Positions 16,060 through 25,051 of a DNA stretch of 64,000 nucleotides are shown piece by piece (the stretch's first letter is position 1; every line of letters begins with the position of its first letter). This stretch comes from Delftia tsuruhatensis NBRC 16741 (lineage in GTDB: Bacteria; Pseudomonadota; Gammaproteobacteria; Burkholderiales; Burkholderiaceae_C): contig NZ_BCTO01000031.1 in assembly GCF_001571325.1 (NCBI RefSeq), positions 1-64,000 of the forward strand, written 5' to 3'. The position numbers were made by a program, and so were the translations under genes. The notes below the pieces were generated by a model, which searched no databases, was not told the origin of the DNA, and worked only from the letters and a program-made list of their open reading frames with translations.

Positions 16060-18126
16060 ATGCACGCATTGTTTGAAGAAGCCGGCAAGTTCCTGGCCGG
16101 CCGCATCCTCTCCGAAGCCGACACCTCCGCCCAGGTGGAACTGGACTCGGGCAAACGGGTCAAGGTCAAGTCCGCCAACATCCTGCTCAAGTTCGACAAG
16201 CCGGCGCCTGCCGAACTGATCGCCCAGGGCCAGGCAATGGCCGCCGAGATCGATCTGGACCTGGCCTGGGAATTCGCCCCCGAGGAGGAATTCGGCTTCG
16301 CCGACCTGGCACGCGACTATTTCTCGGACAATGCCACGCTGGCCCAGCAGGCCGGCGCGCTGTTTCGCATCTACGAGGCGCCGCACTACTTTCGCCGCGC
16401 CGGCAAGGGCCGCTTCAAGAAGGCGCCGGCCGAAATCCTGCAGCAGGCGCTGGCCGGCATAGAGAAGAAAAAGCAGATCCAGGCCCAGATCACGGCCTGG
16501 GCCGAGCAGCTGGGCGCCGGCGAATGCCCCGGCCCCATACGCGAACAGCTCTACAAGATCCTGTTCCGCCCCGACAAGAACGCCGCCGAATACAAGGCCG
16601 TGGTCGAGGCCAGCCGCGCCACGCGCCTGGCACCGCTGGATCTGCTGCACAGGGCCGGCGCCATTGAATCGGCCTACGAATTCCACTGGAAGCGCTTCCT
16701 CTTCGACCACTTCCCCAAGGGCACGCAATTTCCGCCGCTGGAGGCGCCCCAGCCGCCGGCAGAGCTGCCGCTGGCCGATGTCCAGGCGTTTTCCATCGAC
16801 GACTCGGCCACCACCGAGATCGACGACGCGCTGTCGGTGCGCGGCCTGGGCACGGGCACGGTCACCGTGGGCATCCACATCGCGGCCCCCGGCCTGGCCA
16901 TCGTGCCGGGCACGCCGCTGGACCAGCTCGGCCGCTCGCGCCTGTCCACTGTCTACATGCCCGGCTACAAGATCACCATGCTGCCCAACGAGGTGGTGCA
17001 GATCTACACGCTGGACGAAGGCCGCGCCAACCCCGCCGTGTCGCTGTACGTCACCGTGGACGAGACCACGCTGGAAACCACGGCCAGCGAGACGCGCCTG
17101 GAACGCGTGCCCGTGCAGGTCAACTTCCGCCATGACAAGCTGGACCACATCGTCACCGAGCAGTGGCTGGCCGACCCGTCCATCGAGGTCGAGGGCACGC
17201 CCGAAGTGCTGCAGGGCAAGCGCGCCGAACTGACGTTCCTGCAGCGCTGGGCCAGGCACCTGAAGGCTGGGCGCGAACTGGTGCGGGGCAAGCCCGAGAA
17301 CTTCAACCGTCCCGACTACAACTTCCGCCTGGTGGGCAACGGCAGCGCCGAGCCCCGCGGCAACGAGCAGGTCGAGATCACCGTGCGCAAGCGCGGCGCA
17401 CCGCTGGACCTGATCGTGGCCGAGGCCGCCATCGTGGCCAACAGCACCTGGGGCGGCTGGATGGCCGATCTGGGCGTGCCCGGCATCTACCGCAGCCAGG
17501 CCAGCCTGGCCCCCGGCATCAAGGTGCGCATGTCCACCAAGGCGCTTCCCCATGCGGGCATCGGCGTCAAGAGCTATGCCTGGGCCACCTCGCCGCTGCG
17601 CCGCTATGTGGACCTGGTCAACCAGTGGCAGATCATTGCCTGCGCGCGCCACGGCAAGACCGCCGCACTGGCCGCGCCGTTCAAGCCCAAGGATGCCGAG
17701 CTGTTCGGCATCATCAGCAGCTTTGACGGCGCCTACAGCGCCTACAACGGCTACCAGGCAGGCATGGAGCGCTTCTGGACGCTCAAGTACCTGCAGCAGA
17801 ACGCCATCACCGAGCTGACGGCCACCGTCATCAAGGAAGGCATGGGCGGCGGCCTGCTGGTGCGCGCCGACGACCTGCCGCTGGTCTTCCCCGTGCTGGG
17901 CGTCACCGGCCTGCCGCGCGGTGCCCATGTGCGCGTGCGCCTGGGCGAGATCGACGAGATCGCGCTCGATGTCTCGGGCACGCTGATCGAGCGCCTGGAC
18001 AGCGACGCCGCCGCTGCCGACGATGGAGCGGAGGACGACGAGGAGGCCGTGGCCGGCCCCATCGCCATCGCCGTGGACATGAACGAGACCGACGGCACGC
18101 CCGCGGCCGATCCTGCCCAGCCCTGA
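16060..18126 (+). CDS. RNB-domain exoribonuclease (RNase II/R family)
   Basis: A 688-aa 3'-5' exoribonuclease-like protein. The RNB catalytic signature spans 244-260 (SIDDSATTEIDDALSV). Aligned by eye with RNase II, three of the four metal-binding Asp are present and the fourth position is Glu253, a variant seen in other RNase II-like proteins. After the RNB domain comes a short tail ending in an acidic Asp/Glu-Ala stretch (about 645-665). The N-terminal domain looks atypical for RNase R (no clear cold-shock pair). I chose the ATG at 16060; a GTG at 16042 is possible. The role is RNA turnover; the substrate is unknown. Confidence 0.85.
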   Translation: MHALFEEAGKFLAGRILSEADTSAQVELDSGKRVKVKSANILLKFDKPAPAELIAQGQAMAAEIDLDLAWEFAPEEEFGFADLARDYFSDNATLAQQAGALFRIYEAPHYFRRAGKGRFKKAPAEILQQALAGIEKKKQIQAQITAWAEQLGAGECPGPIREQLYKILFRPDKNAAEYKAVVEASRATRLAPLDLLHRAGAIESAYEFHWKRFLFDHFPKGTQFPPLEAPQPPAELPLADVQAFSIDDSATTEIDDALSVRGLGTGTVTVGIHIAAPGLAIVPGTPLDQLGRSRLSTVYMPGYKITMLPNEVVQIYTLDEGRANPAVSLYVTVDETTLETTASETRLERVPVQVNFRHDKLDHIVTEQWLADPSIEVEGTPEVLQGKRAELTFLQRWARHLKAGRELVRGKPENFNRPDYNFRLVGNGSAEPRGNEQVEITVRKRGAPLDLIVAEAAIVANSTWGGWMADLGVPGIYRSQASLAPGIKVRMSTKALPHAGIGVKSYAWATSPLRRYVDLVNQWQIIACARHGKTAALAAPFKPKDAELFGIISSFDGAYSAYNGYQAGMERFWTLKYLQQNAITELTATVIKEGMGGGLLVRADDLPLVFPVLGVTGLPRGAHVRVRLGEIDEIALDVSGTLIERLDSDAAAADDGAEDDEEAVAGPIAIAVDMNETDGTPAADPAQP

Positions 18127-18174
18127 TCTGCCCGCGCCCCTGCCTCGCATCCAAGCCACTGCCTTAGATCTGAC

Positions 18175-19038
18175 GTGAAACTGCCTACCGCCTTCCGTTC
18201 CCTGAGTACGCTGCAGTTGGCACTGGGTGTCTCCATTGCCCTGCATGCCGGGTTGCTCTCGTTCCGGTTCATCGATCCGGAACGCTTCGACCGCGTGTTC
18301 CAGGACACGCCGCTGGAAGTCATCCTGGTCAATGCCCGCGCCAACGAGCAGCCCGACAAGGCGCAGGCCATCGCCCAGACCTCGCTGGCCGGCGGCGGCG
18401 AAGCCGACAAGGGCCGGGCCTCCAGCCCCATGCCCTACTCGGCGCTCACCGCCGTGGGCGACGACTTCGAGGAACGCCAGCGCCAGATCGACTCCATGCA
18501 GGAGCAGCAGACCGTCTTGCTGACGCAGTTGCGCAAGCAGGTCGCGGCCCTGCCGCCGCTGGACCCGCGCGAGGCGGCAAAGCAGACCAAGGAGCAGCAG
18601 GCCCAGCAGGAAAAGCGCCAGCAGCTGGTCAAGCTGCTGGCCGAGATCGAAAAACGCATCAACGAAGAAAACGCCCGCCCCAAGAAGCGCTATATCAGCC
18701 CGTCCACGCGCGAGGCCGTCTACGCCATCTACTACGACGGCCTGCGCCGCAAGGTCGAGGACAAGGGCACGGAGAACTTTCCCGAGCAGGCCGGCAAGAA
18801 GCTCTATGGCGAGCTGGTCATGATCCTCACCGTCAACCACGATGGCCGCGTGCTGTCCACCGAGATCGTGCAGGGCTCGGGCAACCGCCTGCTGGACACC
18901 CGCGCCGAAGCCATCGCGCGTGCGGCCGGCCCCTTCGGCCACTTCGGCCCCGCCATGCGCGCCAAGGCCGACCAGATCGCCGTGGTCTCGCGCTTCAAGT
19001 TCACGCGTGAGCAGACGCTGCAGACCACGGTCCAGTAG
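18175..19038 (+). CDS. TonB-like energy-transducer family protein
   Basis: A 287-aa protein beginning at a GTG. It has one N-terminal span (about 10-28), a Gln/Lys/Glu-rich coiled-coil-like middle (about 100-160) and a C-terminal TonB-type domain with KLYGELVMILTVNHDGRVLSTEIVQGSGN. Such a layout (anchor, periplasm-crossing rod, TonB C-domain) is typical of TonB/TolA-like proteins. No exbB/exbD genes are adjacent, so whether it energises receptors or has a structural role is open. It lies between the RNB nuclease and aroE in a rightward run. A TonB-dependent receptor exists at 56126-58600 but there is no direct link. Confidence 0.82.
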   Translation: MKLPTAFRSLSTLQLALGVSIALHAGLLSFRFIDPERFDRVFQDTPLEVILVNARANEQPDKAQAIAQTSLAGGGEADKGRASSPMPYSALTAVGDDFEERQRQIDSMQEQQTVLLTQLRKQVAALPPLDPREAAKQTKEQQAQQEKRQQLVKLLAEIEKRINEENARPKKRYISPSTREAVYAIYYDGLRRKVEDKGTENFPEQAGKKLYGELVMILTVNHDGRVLSTEIVQGSGNRLLDTRAEAIARAAGPFGHFGPAMRAKADQIAVVSRFKFTREQTLQTTVQ

Positions 19039-19079
19039 CCCAGTAGCGCCCCGCCCTCTTCGCACTCCATTTTTTCGAC

Positions 19080-19940
19080 ATGACTTCCGTTGCCGCCACC
19101 TCCTCCGACCGCTACTGCGTCATGGGCAACCCCGTCGCGCACAGCCGTTCGCCCTGGATCCATGCCCGCTTTGCCGAACTGTGCGGGCAGGACCTGCACT
19201 ACGAGCGCCAGCATGTGGAGCTGGATGGCTTTGCCGAGGCCGTGCGCGGCTTCGTCGCGGCAGGCGGACGCGGCTGCAATGTCACCGTGCCCTTCAAGCT
19301 GGAAGCCGCACAGCTGGCCACCACCTCCAGCGAGCGCGTGCAACTGGCCGGCGCCGCCAACACCCTGGTGCTGGCGGCGGACGGCATCCATGCCGACAAC
19401 ACCGACGGCCTGGGCCTGGTGGCCGACATCGTGCGCAATGCGGGCGTGCCGCTGGCCGGGCGCGACCTGCTGCTGCTGGGCGCGGGTGGCGCCGCAGCCG
19501 GCGCACTGGGCTCGCTGCTTGCCGAGCGCCCGCGCCGCATCGCCGTGGTCAACCGCACCTTCGAGCGCGCCCAGGCCCTGGTGCAGCGCCATGCCGCCAT
19601 TGCCGCGCAACATGGCGTGGAACTGGTGGCGCTGGAGCAGCAGGCCGTGGATGAGGATTTCGACGTGGTCATCAACGCCACCGCCAGCAGCCTGGCCGGT
19701 GCCGAGGTACCCGTGCCGGCCCGCGTGCTGCGCCCTGGCAGCCTGGCCTACGACATGATGTACGGCCCCGCGGCCCAGGGCTTCATGCAGTGGGCCGAAC
19801 AGCACGGCGCCACGGCCCGCGACGGGCTGGGCATGCTGGTGGAGCAGGCGGCCGAATCGTTTGCGCTGTGGCGCGGCGTGCGCCCGCCCTCGGCCCAGGT
19901 GCTGAACGAGCTGCGCGCCCATATTGCTCAAGGCGGCTGA
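19080..19940 (+). CDS. aroE: Shikimate dehydrogenase
   Basis: A 286-aa NADP-dependent enzyme that reduces 3-dehydroshikimate to shikimate. The signatures are GNPVAHSRSP near the N-terminus, NVTVPFK with the catalytic Lys, ADNTDGLGLV with the catalytic Asp, and the nucleotide loop LLLGAGGAAAGALG. Length is normal. Its stop is 7 bases before the mtgA start, so the two are probably co-transcribed. With aroG it forms part of the aromatic pathway, but the genes are 8 kb apart and on opposite strands. Confidence 0.97.
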   Translation: MTSVAATSSDRYCVMGNPVAHSRSPWIHARFAELCGQDLHYERQHVELDGFAEAVRGFVAAGGRGCNVTVPFKLEAAQLATTSSERVQLAGAANTLVLAADGIHADNTDGLGLVADIVRNAGVPLAGRDLLLLGAGGAAAGALGSLLAERPRRIAVVNRTFERAQALVQRHAAIAAQHGVELVALEQQAVDEDFDVVINATASSLAGAEVPVPARVLRPGSLAYDMMYGPAAQGFMQWAEQHGATARDGLGMLVEQAAESFALWRGVRPPSAQVLNELRAHIAQGG

Positions 19941-19947
19941 GCGCTTC

Positions 19948-20664
19948 ATGAAATCCCTGGCACGCGCCCTGCTGCTGGTGCTGTGCGCCGGCCTGCTGCT
20001 GCAGCTGTTCTTCGTGCTGCGCATTGCGCTGATGGTGGTGGTCGATCCCGAGTCCACGGCCTTCCAGCGCTCCGAAGCCTGGCAGATGCTGCGCAGCTCC
20101 GAAGGCCTGCACTGGAGCCAGCAATGGCTGCCCTATGACCGCATCGCGCCCACGCTCAAGCGCGCCGTCATTGCCTCCGAAGACGACAGCTTCACCGAAC
20201 ACCACGGGGTGCAATGGGAAGCCATCGAGAAAGCCTGGCAGCGCAACCAGCGCGCCGAAGCCCGGGCCATGAAGGCCGACAACGGCAAGGCGCCCAAGAT
20301 CTATGGCGGCTCCACCATCACGCAGCAGTTGGCCAAGAACCTGCTGCTGTCGGGCGAACGCAGCCTGCTGCGCAAGGGGCAGGAACTGGTGCTGACCCAG
20401 CTGCTGGAACTGATGCTGAGCAAGCAGCGCATCCTGGAGATCTACCTCAACAGCGTGGAATGGGGCCAGGGCGTGTTCGGCGCCGAGGCGGCCGCTCGCC
20501 ACTACTTTCGCAAGAGCGCCTCCCAGCTCAGCGCCGCCGAGGCCGCGCGCCTGGCCGTGATGCTGCCCCAGCCCAAGCGCTTCGAGAAGCTGCCCAACTC
20601 CGGCTATCTGCTGCAGCGCACGCGCACGGTCATGCAGAGAATGCCCAGCGCCGTCGTCCCCTGA
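19948..20664 (+). CDS. mtgA: Monofunctional peptidoglycan glycosyltransferase
   Basis: A 238-aa GT51 enzyme. It has one N-terminal span ([21 protein letters not shown]) and the glycosyltransferase motifs [12 protein letters not shown] with the catalytic Glu, then [24 protein letters not shown] and [10 protein letters not shown]. No transpeptidase domain follows, so it is the monofunctional type that polymerises lipid II. Start chosen at 19948 (MKSLARALL); an upstream Met overlaps aroE. The conserved aroE-mtgA pair is common in betaproteobacteria. Confidence 0.96.
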   Translation: MKSLARALLLVLCAGLLLQLFFVLRIALMVVVDPESTAFQRSEAWQMLRSSEGLHWSQQWLPYDRIAPTLKRAVIASEDDSFTEHHGVQWEAIEKAWQRNQRAEARAMKADNGKAPKIYGGSTITQQLAKNLLLSGERSLLRKGQELVLTQLLELMLSKQRILEIYLNSVEWGQGVFGAEAAARHYFRKSASQLSAAEAARLAVMLPQPKRFEKLPNSGYLLQRTRTVMQRMPSAVVP

Positions 20665-20681
20665 ACAGCTACATTCACTCC

Positions 20682-21230
20682 ATGCGCATCCTTGGAATCG
20701 ACCCCGGTCTGCAGACCACGGGATTCGGCGTGATCGACGTCGACGGCCACCGCCTGGCCTATGTGGCCAGCGGCACCATCCGCACCACGGGCATCGCGCT
20801 CGGCGACCTGCCGGGCCGGCTCAAGCTGCTGTTCGACGGCATCTCGGAAGTTGCCAGCCGCTACCAGCCCGACACCTCGGCCGTGGAAATCGTCTTCGTC
20901 AACGTCAATCCCCAATCCACCCTGCTGCTGGGCCAGGCACGCGGCGCCGCGCTCACGGCCCTGGTCAATGCGGGCCTGCCGGTCGCCGAATACACGGCAC
21001 TGCAGATGAAAAAGGCCATGACCGGCCATGGCCGCGCGGCCAAGAGCCAGATCCAGGAAATGGTGCGCCGCCTGCTGCAACTGCCCGGCCTGCCCGGCAC
21101 CGATGCCGCCGACGCCCTGGGCCTGGCCATCACCCACGCCCATGCAGGCGCCGCCATGACGAAGATGGCCGAGGTCACGCAGCTGCAGCGCCGCCAGCAT
21201 GCGGTCTACAAGGGCGGCAGGGTCTATTGA
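20682..21230 (+). CDS. ruvC: Holliday junction endonuclease RuvC
   Basis: A 182-aa resolvase. [17 protein letters not shown] supplies the first catalytic Asp (Asp7), AVEIVFVN the Glu, and [14 protein letters not shown] the C-terminal Asp pair of the four-acid site. It cleaves four-way junctions with RuvAB during recombination repair. It lies 17 bases after mtgA. ruvA and ruvB are not next to it; the downstream neighbour is a convergent, compositionally different insert whose stop codon overlaps the ruvC 3' end by 7 bases. Confidence 0.97.
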   Translation: MRILGIDPGLQTTGFGVIDVDGHRLAYVASGTIRTTGIALGDLPGRLKLLFDGISEVASRYQPDTSAVEIVFVNVNPQSTLLLGQARGAALTALVNAGLPVAEYTALQMKKAMTGHGRAAKSQIQEMVRRLLQLPGLPGTDAADALGLAITHAHAGAAMTKMAEVTQLQRRQHAVYKGGRVY

Positions 21231-22135
21231 GGCGCCTCGGAGCACTGCGCTCCGTCTCCCGCGAGACCGTGAGCAGGCTCTAAGGATGATGCGGCGCCGA
21301 TCCTCAGCTTCATCCACTGCGCGATCCGTGGATATACGTCGGACTGCGCGTTGCCCGCCATCAACAGCCGGCTGTGACTGTAGTCCTCCTGAAAACAGGT
21401 GGCCTTGCCGCACAGCAGGAATTCGACGTCCTTACCTCCAAAAGCCCTGGCTAAAGCTTCGCACCCCTGCCAAGGGGCGATCACACGGTCGGCAGATCCC
21501 GCAAGCGCCAGAACGGGAATACGAACCTCGGTTAGCCTGCGCAAATAGTCCATGCCGTCATAACCGACGAATTTGCGCTGCAGGTTCCAATAGCACCACT
21601 GGCGCATCAGGCGGGCGCTTTCCCTCTCGGGACCGAGCATGCCGCTCGCGGTAAGCCATTGTCTGCGGGCAATCCAGGCCCCGTAGCCCTTGATTGCAGC
21701 CCACGACGCAAAAGTTGCCGCAGCATGGGTCACCTGGGCGGCAAGTAGCACTAGGCCAGCCAGATACGCATGCGCCCGATCGGGCCGACGCGCAGCCCAG
21801 ATGGCAGCGGCAATACCTCCACCGCTATGCCCTATGAGCGTCAAGCGCCGCCCCCCCTCTTGACGATGTATCTCTCCGAGAGCGCTTTCAATGTCCTCTT
21901 CGGCCACCGTTTCTAAGTCGTAGTCGTGGGTGGTTGGCGGATTCAGCCCATGCCCGCGCCAATCAAACAGCCAAACGCCATAACCTTGTAAAGCGAGGAA
22001 TCTACCTAGTCTCTTGCATGACGTGACGTTAGAAAACGTGCCATGCGTCACGGCCACCACTGGCCCCTCCGAAGGGCCGATGCGCGTCAGCACGATGACA
22101 TGGCCATCCCTGGTCGGTGCATGGATTTTCTGCAT
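21224..22135 (-). CDS. Alpha/beta-hydrolase of an AT-rich insert
   Basis: A 303-aa hydrolase. TGH-type oxyanion region is VTHGTFSN (29-36), the nucleophile elbow is GHSGGG with Ser104, the likely acid is in AGSADRVI, and a His-containing C-terminal segment completes the triad. [12 protein letters not shown] resembles lysophospholipase/monoglyceride-lipase folds. It starts 6 bases after the radical SAM gene, so the two form an operon. The C-terminal ~25 residues run through small hairpins that look like old intergenic sequence after ruvC, suggesting an insertion joint. Codon use is less GC-biased than in all neighbours. Substrate unknown; a lipid or ester formed with the radical SAM enzyme is speculation. 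Confidence 0.8.
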   Translation of the reverse strand: MQKIHAPTRDGHVIVLTRIGPSEGPVVAVTHGTFSNVTSCKRLGRFLALQGYGVWLFDWRGHGLNPPTTHDYDLETVAEEDIESALGEIHRQEGGRRLTLIGHSGGGIAAAIWAARRPDRAHAYLAGLVLLAAQVTHAAATFASWAAIKGYGAWIARRQWLTASGMLGPERESARLMRQWCYWNLQRKFVGYDGMDYLRRLTEVRIPVLALAGSADRVIAPWQGCEALARAFGGKDVEFLLCGKATCFQEDYSHSRLLMAGNAQSDVYPRIAQWMKLRIGAASSLEPAHGLAGDGAQCSEAPQ

Positions 22136-22141
22136 GCGCCG

Positions 22142-23626
22142 TCAACCTTTTGAAATCTGGATGAAGCGCTTGCCTTCAGCCTGAATTGCATCGCGGCCCA
22201 TACGCATCTCCTGCAAGCGGGCATGCGAGAACAATGATTGAATCATCGGAATCAAGAACCGCCCTAGACCCACCATGCGAATGGTAGACCCAGATTTCTC
22301 TATCCATTGCCGTGCATCCAGTTCATCCCATATGGGTGCATAGTCTTGGACTACCTCCGTACCAAATGCTTGCTCATAGGTAGTCCCATCAATTCTCATA
22401 GTCTGCAATTGTTGAAATATATAGACCAACCGAAGATCCTCCGGCGTATATTCGAAGTATTTTTCTACTGGCAAAATACCAGCATCAATGCATTCGAAGT
22501 AGCCCTGCATTGAGCGCTTGTTCATCTGTATCCAGTTTGGCCCGCCTTCATTTGGCCAAGTCATGCAGCCACTGATGGCCGCATAGCCGATGCCGACCAT
22601 GTTGCAGGTCACCGCCATCACACCCTCGGTATCCTTTTGAAGAAATTCGCGAAGCTGCTGCTCATATTGATAGCGCTCGGCATTTTCATACGAAAATCTC
22701 CCCGCCTCACTTTCGATGCGCTCCCAATCGTAAAGCGTTGCCTGACGGAAGCCACGCGATCCTAGATAGCTGCAAGCAGCTTCATACATCTCGTACGTAT
22801 TCTCGAACGAGGGCAACAGATCTCGCTGCTGCCGGCTGAAATCACTTCGACCAGCGATATTGAGTTGATATAGCGTGATATGGCGCACACCGAGATCGCA
22901 GACTTCACGAAGATCGCGCAACATGTCATGCAAGGTTTGCTCAGGCCAGCCATAAATGAGATCTACGTTGACGGAAAGGCGTGCAGCATTGAACTCTTCC
23001 AGGGCGCTGATCACCTGCTCATGGGTCTGCCTTCGACCACTGTATCGAATGAGCCTGTCGCTCATCTGCTGCACCCCCATGCTGACTCTGTTGAAACCCG
23101 CCTCTTTTATGGCTTGAACCTTGTCATGGTTGAAAAGTTGGGGAATACCTTCAAGCGTTCGCTCCACACCTTCCGACGGTTCACCAAAAATACGCCTAGT
23201 GATATTCATTAGCCGAATATAGTCCTCTGCGCGCAACAGATTTGGAGTGCCTCCCCCCACATAAACAGATGAAAGCCTATCATGGCGAAGATGACACGCC
23301 ATCATCTGCGCCTCTTTCTCCAGATAATCGAGATATTTCAACATGGCGCCATTCCCGCCATAGTCCTGCGTGGGGAATAGACAGAAACCACAATGATTTG
23401 GTGTAGTAGGGAGGCAATAAGGTATGCCTATATAGAAATTGGCATTCATTGAACGGGTATTGCTTGATTCTCTGCGCGCCTCCCAACGATCATTTTCTTC
23501 CCCATTCGGGCCTCTCCAATACAACGGACTCGGGTGGGCATGCAACACCTTGTTGCTCTGAGGACGTCTCATTTCTTCATTAATGAAACGATGGGCCTGC
23601 TCTCGGGTAATACAGCTGATATGCAT
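22142..23626 (-). CDS. HemN-like radical SAM protein with atypical Cys motif
   Basis: A 494-aa protein of the HemN/HemW-like radical SAM group. The 4Fe-4S region reads GIPYC-LPTTPNH-CGFC: Cys71, Cys79 and Cys82, that is C-X7-C-X2-C instead of C-X3-C-X2-C. Other core motifs are present: GGGTP (124-128, SAM binding), RVSMGVQ and DLIYGWPEQT, and a C-terminal HemN-type winged region. True coproporphyrinogen dehydrogenation is unlikely to be its job; heme chaperones, C-methyltransferases and cyclopropanases share the fold. The start at 23626 has an AAAGGAG site 6 bases before it. It precedes the alpha/beta hydrolase in an AT-richer insert between ruvC and the dcw cluster end. Confidence 0.82.
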   Translation of the reverse strand: MHISCITREQAHRFINEEMRRPQSNKVLHAHPSPLYWRGPNGEENDRWEARRESSNTRSMNANFYIGIPYCLPTTPNHCGFCLFPTQDYGGNGAMLKYLDYLEKEAQMMACHLRHDRLSSVYVGGGTPNLLRAEDYIRLMNITRRIFGEPSEGVERTLEGIPQLFNHDKVQAIKEAGFNRVSMGVQQMSDRLIRYSGRRQTHEQVISALEEFNAARLSVNVDLIYGWPEQTLHDMLRDLREVCDLGVRHITLYQLNIAGRSDFSRQQRDLLPSFENTYEMYEAACSYLGSRGFRQATLYDWERIESEAGRFSYENAERYQYEQQLREFLQKDTEGVMAVTCNMVGIGYAAISGCMTWPNEGGPNWIQMNKRSMQGYFECIDAGILPVEKYFEYTPEDLRLVYIFQQLQTMRIDGTTYEQAFGTEVVQDYAPIWDELDARQWIEKSGSTIRMVGLGRFLIPMIQSLFSHARLQEMRMGRDAIQAEGKRFIQISKG

Positions 23627-23844
23627 GAAGTCTCCTTTAGCATTTTTTGCCCCGGCAGGCACTTGCCACAAGAGCCCGCCAGGTACCGAAAAGCTAAAAG
23701 ATTCATGAGAATCGACAAATAGGACAGCTCTGAAAATATGAAGAAAAAGATCAGATATTTCCTATTGAGCCCCACGCGTACTACGGCCTGGGTGTTTTCA
23801 CCAAGCCCTGCCGAGTAGCTGAAGCCTGGAATCCGCTCAAGGTT
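23627..23844. other. AT-rich junction upstream of the radical SAM gene
   Basis: About 220 bases, low in GC, between the insert and the native 58-aa gene. No convincing gene. It should hold the promoter of the two-gene insert. A change back to high GC occurs near 23775, which probably marks the insert boundary. Confidence 0.5.
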
Positions 23845-24021
23845 TCAGACGATGCGTCCAAAGAACAGCACGGCGAAGAAGGTCACGCCGGCAATCACGG
23901 TCCACTTGAGGATGATGAAGCCCCAGCGCTTGTAGCGGGGCTGGCCCGTGCCCAGGTAGAACGCAAAGGACACGGCTGACGCCAGCAGCAGCACGGTGGC
24001 CAGCCAGCGGAAGATCAGCAT
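23845..24021 (-). CDS. Small two-span membrane protein, 58 aa
   Basis: Starts MLIFRWLATVLLLASAVSFAFY, then a short polar turn (TGQPRYKRWG) and a second span (FIILKWTVIAGVTFFAVLFFG). Two membrane helices fill nearly the whole chain. It follows lpxC by 13 bases on the same strand, so it is probably the last gene of that transcript. No named family recognised; its role is unknown. The start is the ATG at 24021; the longer frame upstream would overlap lpxC. Confidence 0.75.
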   Translation of the reverse strand: MLIFRWLATVLLLASAVSFAFYLGTGQPRYKRWGFIILKWTVIAGVTFFAVLFFGRIV

Positions 24022-24034
24022 GGCGGCGCCCGCC

Positions 24035-24958
24035 TCACCAGGCCCGCGCGGGCTGGGCGAAGCCCTTGGGCGCCTGGCGCTCGCTGTCGAAGCTGACCAT
24101 TTCCCAGGCGTCGGGCTGGGCCAGCAGGGCACGCAGCAGCTGGTTGTTCATGCCGTGGCCCGAGCGGAAGGCGCTGTAGGCGGCCAGCAGGGGCCTGCCG
24201 ATCAGGTACAGGTCGCCGATGGCGTCCAGGATCTTGTGCTTGGCGAACTCGTCGTCGTAGCGCAGGCCGTCGCTGTTGAGCACCTTGTAGTCGTCCATGA
24301 CGATGGCGTTGTCCATGCCGCCGCCCAGCGCCAGGCCGTGGCTGCGCAGCATTTCCACGTCCTTGGTGAAGCCGAAGGTGCGCGCGCGCGCGATGTCGCG
24401 CGTGTAGTTGTCCTCGCCCATGTCGAACTCCACGCACTGGCCGGTGGAGTCCACGGCAGGATGGGCGAAGTCGATCTCGAAGCGCAGCTTGAAGCCGTGG
24501 TACGGGTCGAAGCGTGCCCACTTGAGGTTCTGGCCCTCGCCCTCGCGCACCTCGACGGGGCGGATGACGCGGATGAAGCGCTTGGGCGCCTTCTGCAGCT
24601 CGATGCCCGCGCTTTGCAGCAGGAATACGAAGGAGGCGGAGGAGCCGTCGAGGATGGGCACTTCCTCGGCGGTGATGTCTATGTAGATGTTGTCGAGCCC
24701 GAGGCCGGCGATGGCCGACATCAGGTGCTCCACGGTATGCACCTTGGCGCCGCCCGTGCCGATGGTCGAGGCCATGCGCGTGTCGGTGACGGCTTCGGCC
24801 GAGATCGGGATGTCCACGGGCTCCGGCAGGTCCACGCGACGGAACACGATGCCGGTGTCGGGCTGCGCGGGACGCAGCGTCAATTCGACGCGCTGGCCGC
24901 TGTGCAGACCCACGCCCACGGCACGGGTGATCGTCTTGATGGTGCGTTGTTGGAGCAT
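24035..24958 (-). CDS. lpxC: UDP-3-O-acyl-N-acetylglucosamine deacetylase
   Basis: A 307-aa zinc amidase for the committed step of lipid A synthesis. Zinc ligands are visible in [10 protein letters not shown] and in [10 protein letters not shown] (His and Asp); the catalytic His is in RSGHGMNN. Length matches the family. It is at the distal end of the dcw cluster after ftsZ, its usual place in proteobacteria. A hairpin and a TTTAAAAT stretch lie in the 93-base gap before it, so it may have a promoter of its own. Confidence 0.97.
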   Translation of the reverse strand: MLQQRTIKTITRAVGVGLHSGQRVELTLRPAQPDTGIVFRRVDLPEPVDIPISAEAVTDTRMASTIGTGGAKVHTVEHLMSAIAGLGLDNIYIDITAEEVPILDGSSASFVFLLQSAGIELQKAPKRFIRVIRPVEVREGEGQNLKWARFDPYHGFKLRFEIDFAHPAVDSTGQCVEFDMGEDNYTRDIARARTFGFTKDVEMLRSHGLALGGGMDNAIVMDDYKVLNSDGLRYDDEFAKHKILDAIGDLYLIGRPLLAAYSAFRSGHGMNNQLLRALLAQPDAWEMVSFDSERQAPKGFAQPARAW

Positions 24959-24980
24959 CCGGCTATTTTAAAGTGCGGCA

Positions 24981-25010
24981 GCCGTGCGCAGGGCATGGCC
25001 CTGGCACGGC
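24981..25010 (-). terminator. Strong hairpin between ftsZ and lpxC
   Basis: GCCGTGC-G-CAGGGC, loop ATG, GCCCTG-GCACGGC: 13 pairs with one bulge. No long T-run follows, but the minus strand continues TGCCGCACTTTAAAATA. It could be a partial terminator after ftsZ or an mRNA stabiliser upstream of lpxC. Confidence 0.45.
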
Positions 25011-25051
25011 ATTCGCTATCACAACCATGCAGCGACCGTATCGGCCGCTGC

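Noticed and set aside
15922-19065. A 1047-codon minus-strand frame antisense to the RNB nuclease and TonB-like genes
   Set aside because: High GC makes stop codons rare on the antisense strand. The plus-strand genes have family motifs; the antisense product is His/Arg/Gly-rich with none.
23569-23775. A small minus-strand frame (GTG start) with a hydrophobic start and a GSCGKC motif, overlapping the radical SAM start; considered as a peptide substrate
   Set aside because: No ribosome site, overlaps 17 codons of the enzyme gene and has weak codon bias. A precursor peptide would normally be separate.
23740-23818. A 26-codon plus-strand frame starting MKKKIRYFLL
   Set aside because: Too short, no ribosome site or partner, and in the junction region.
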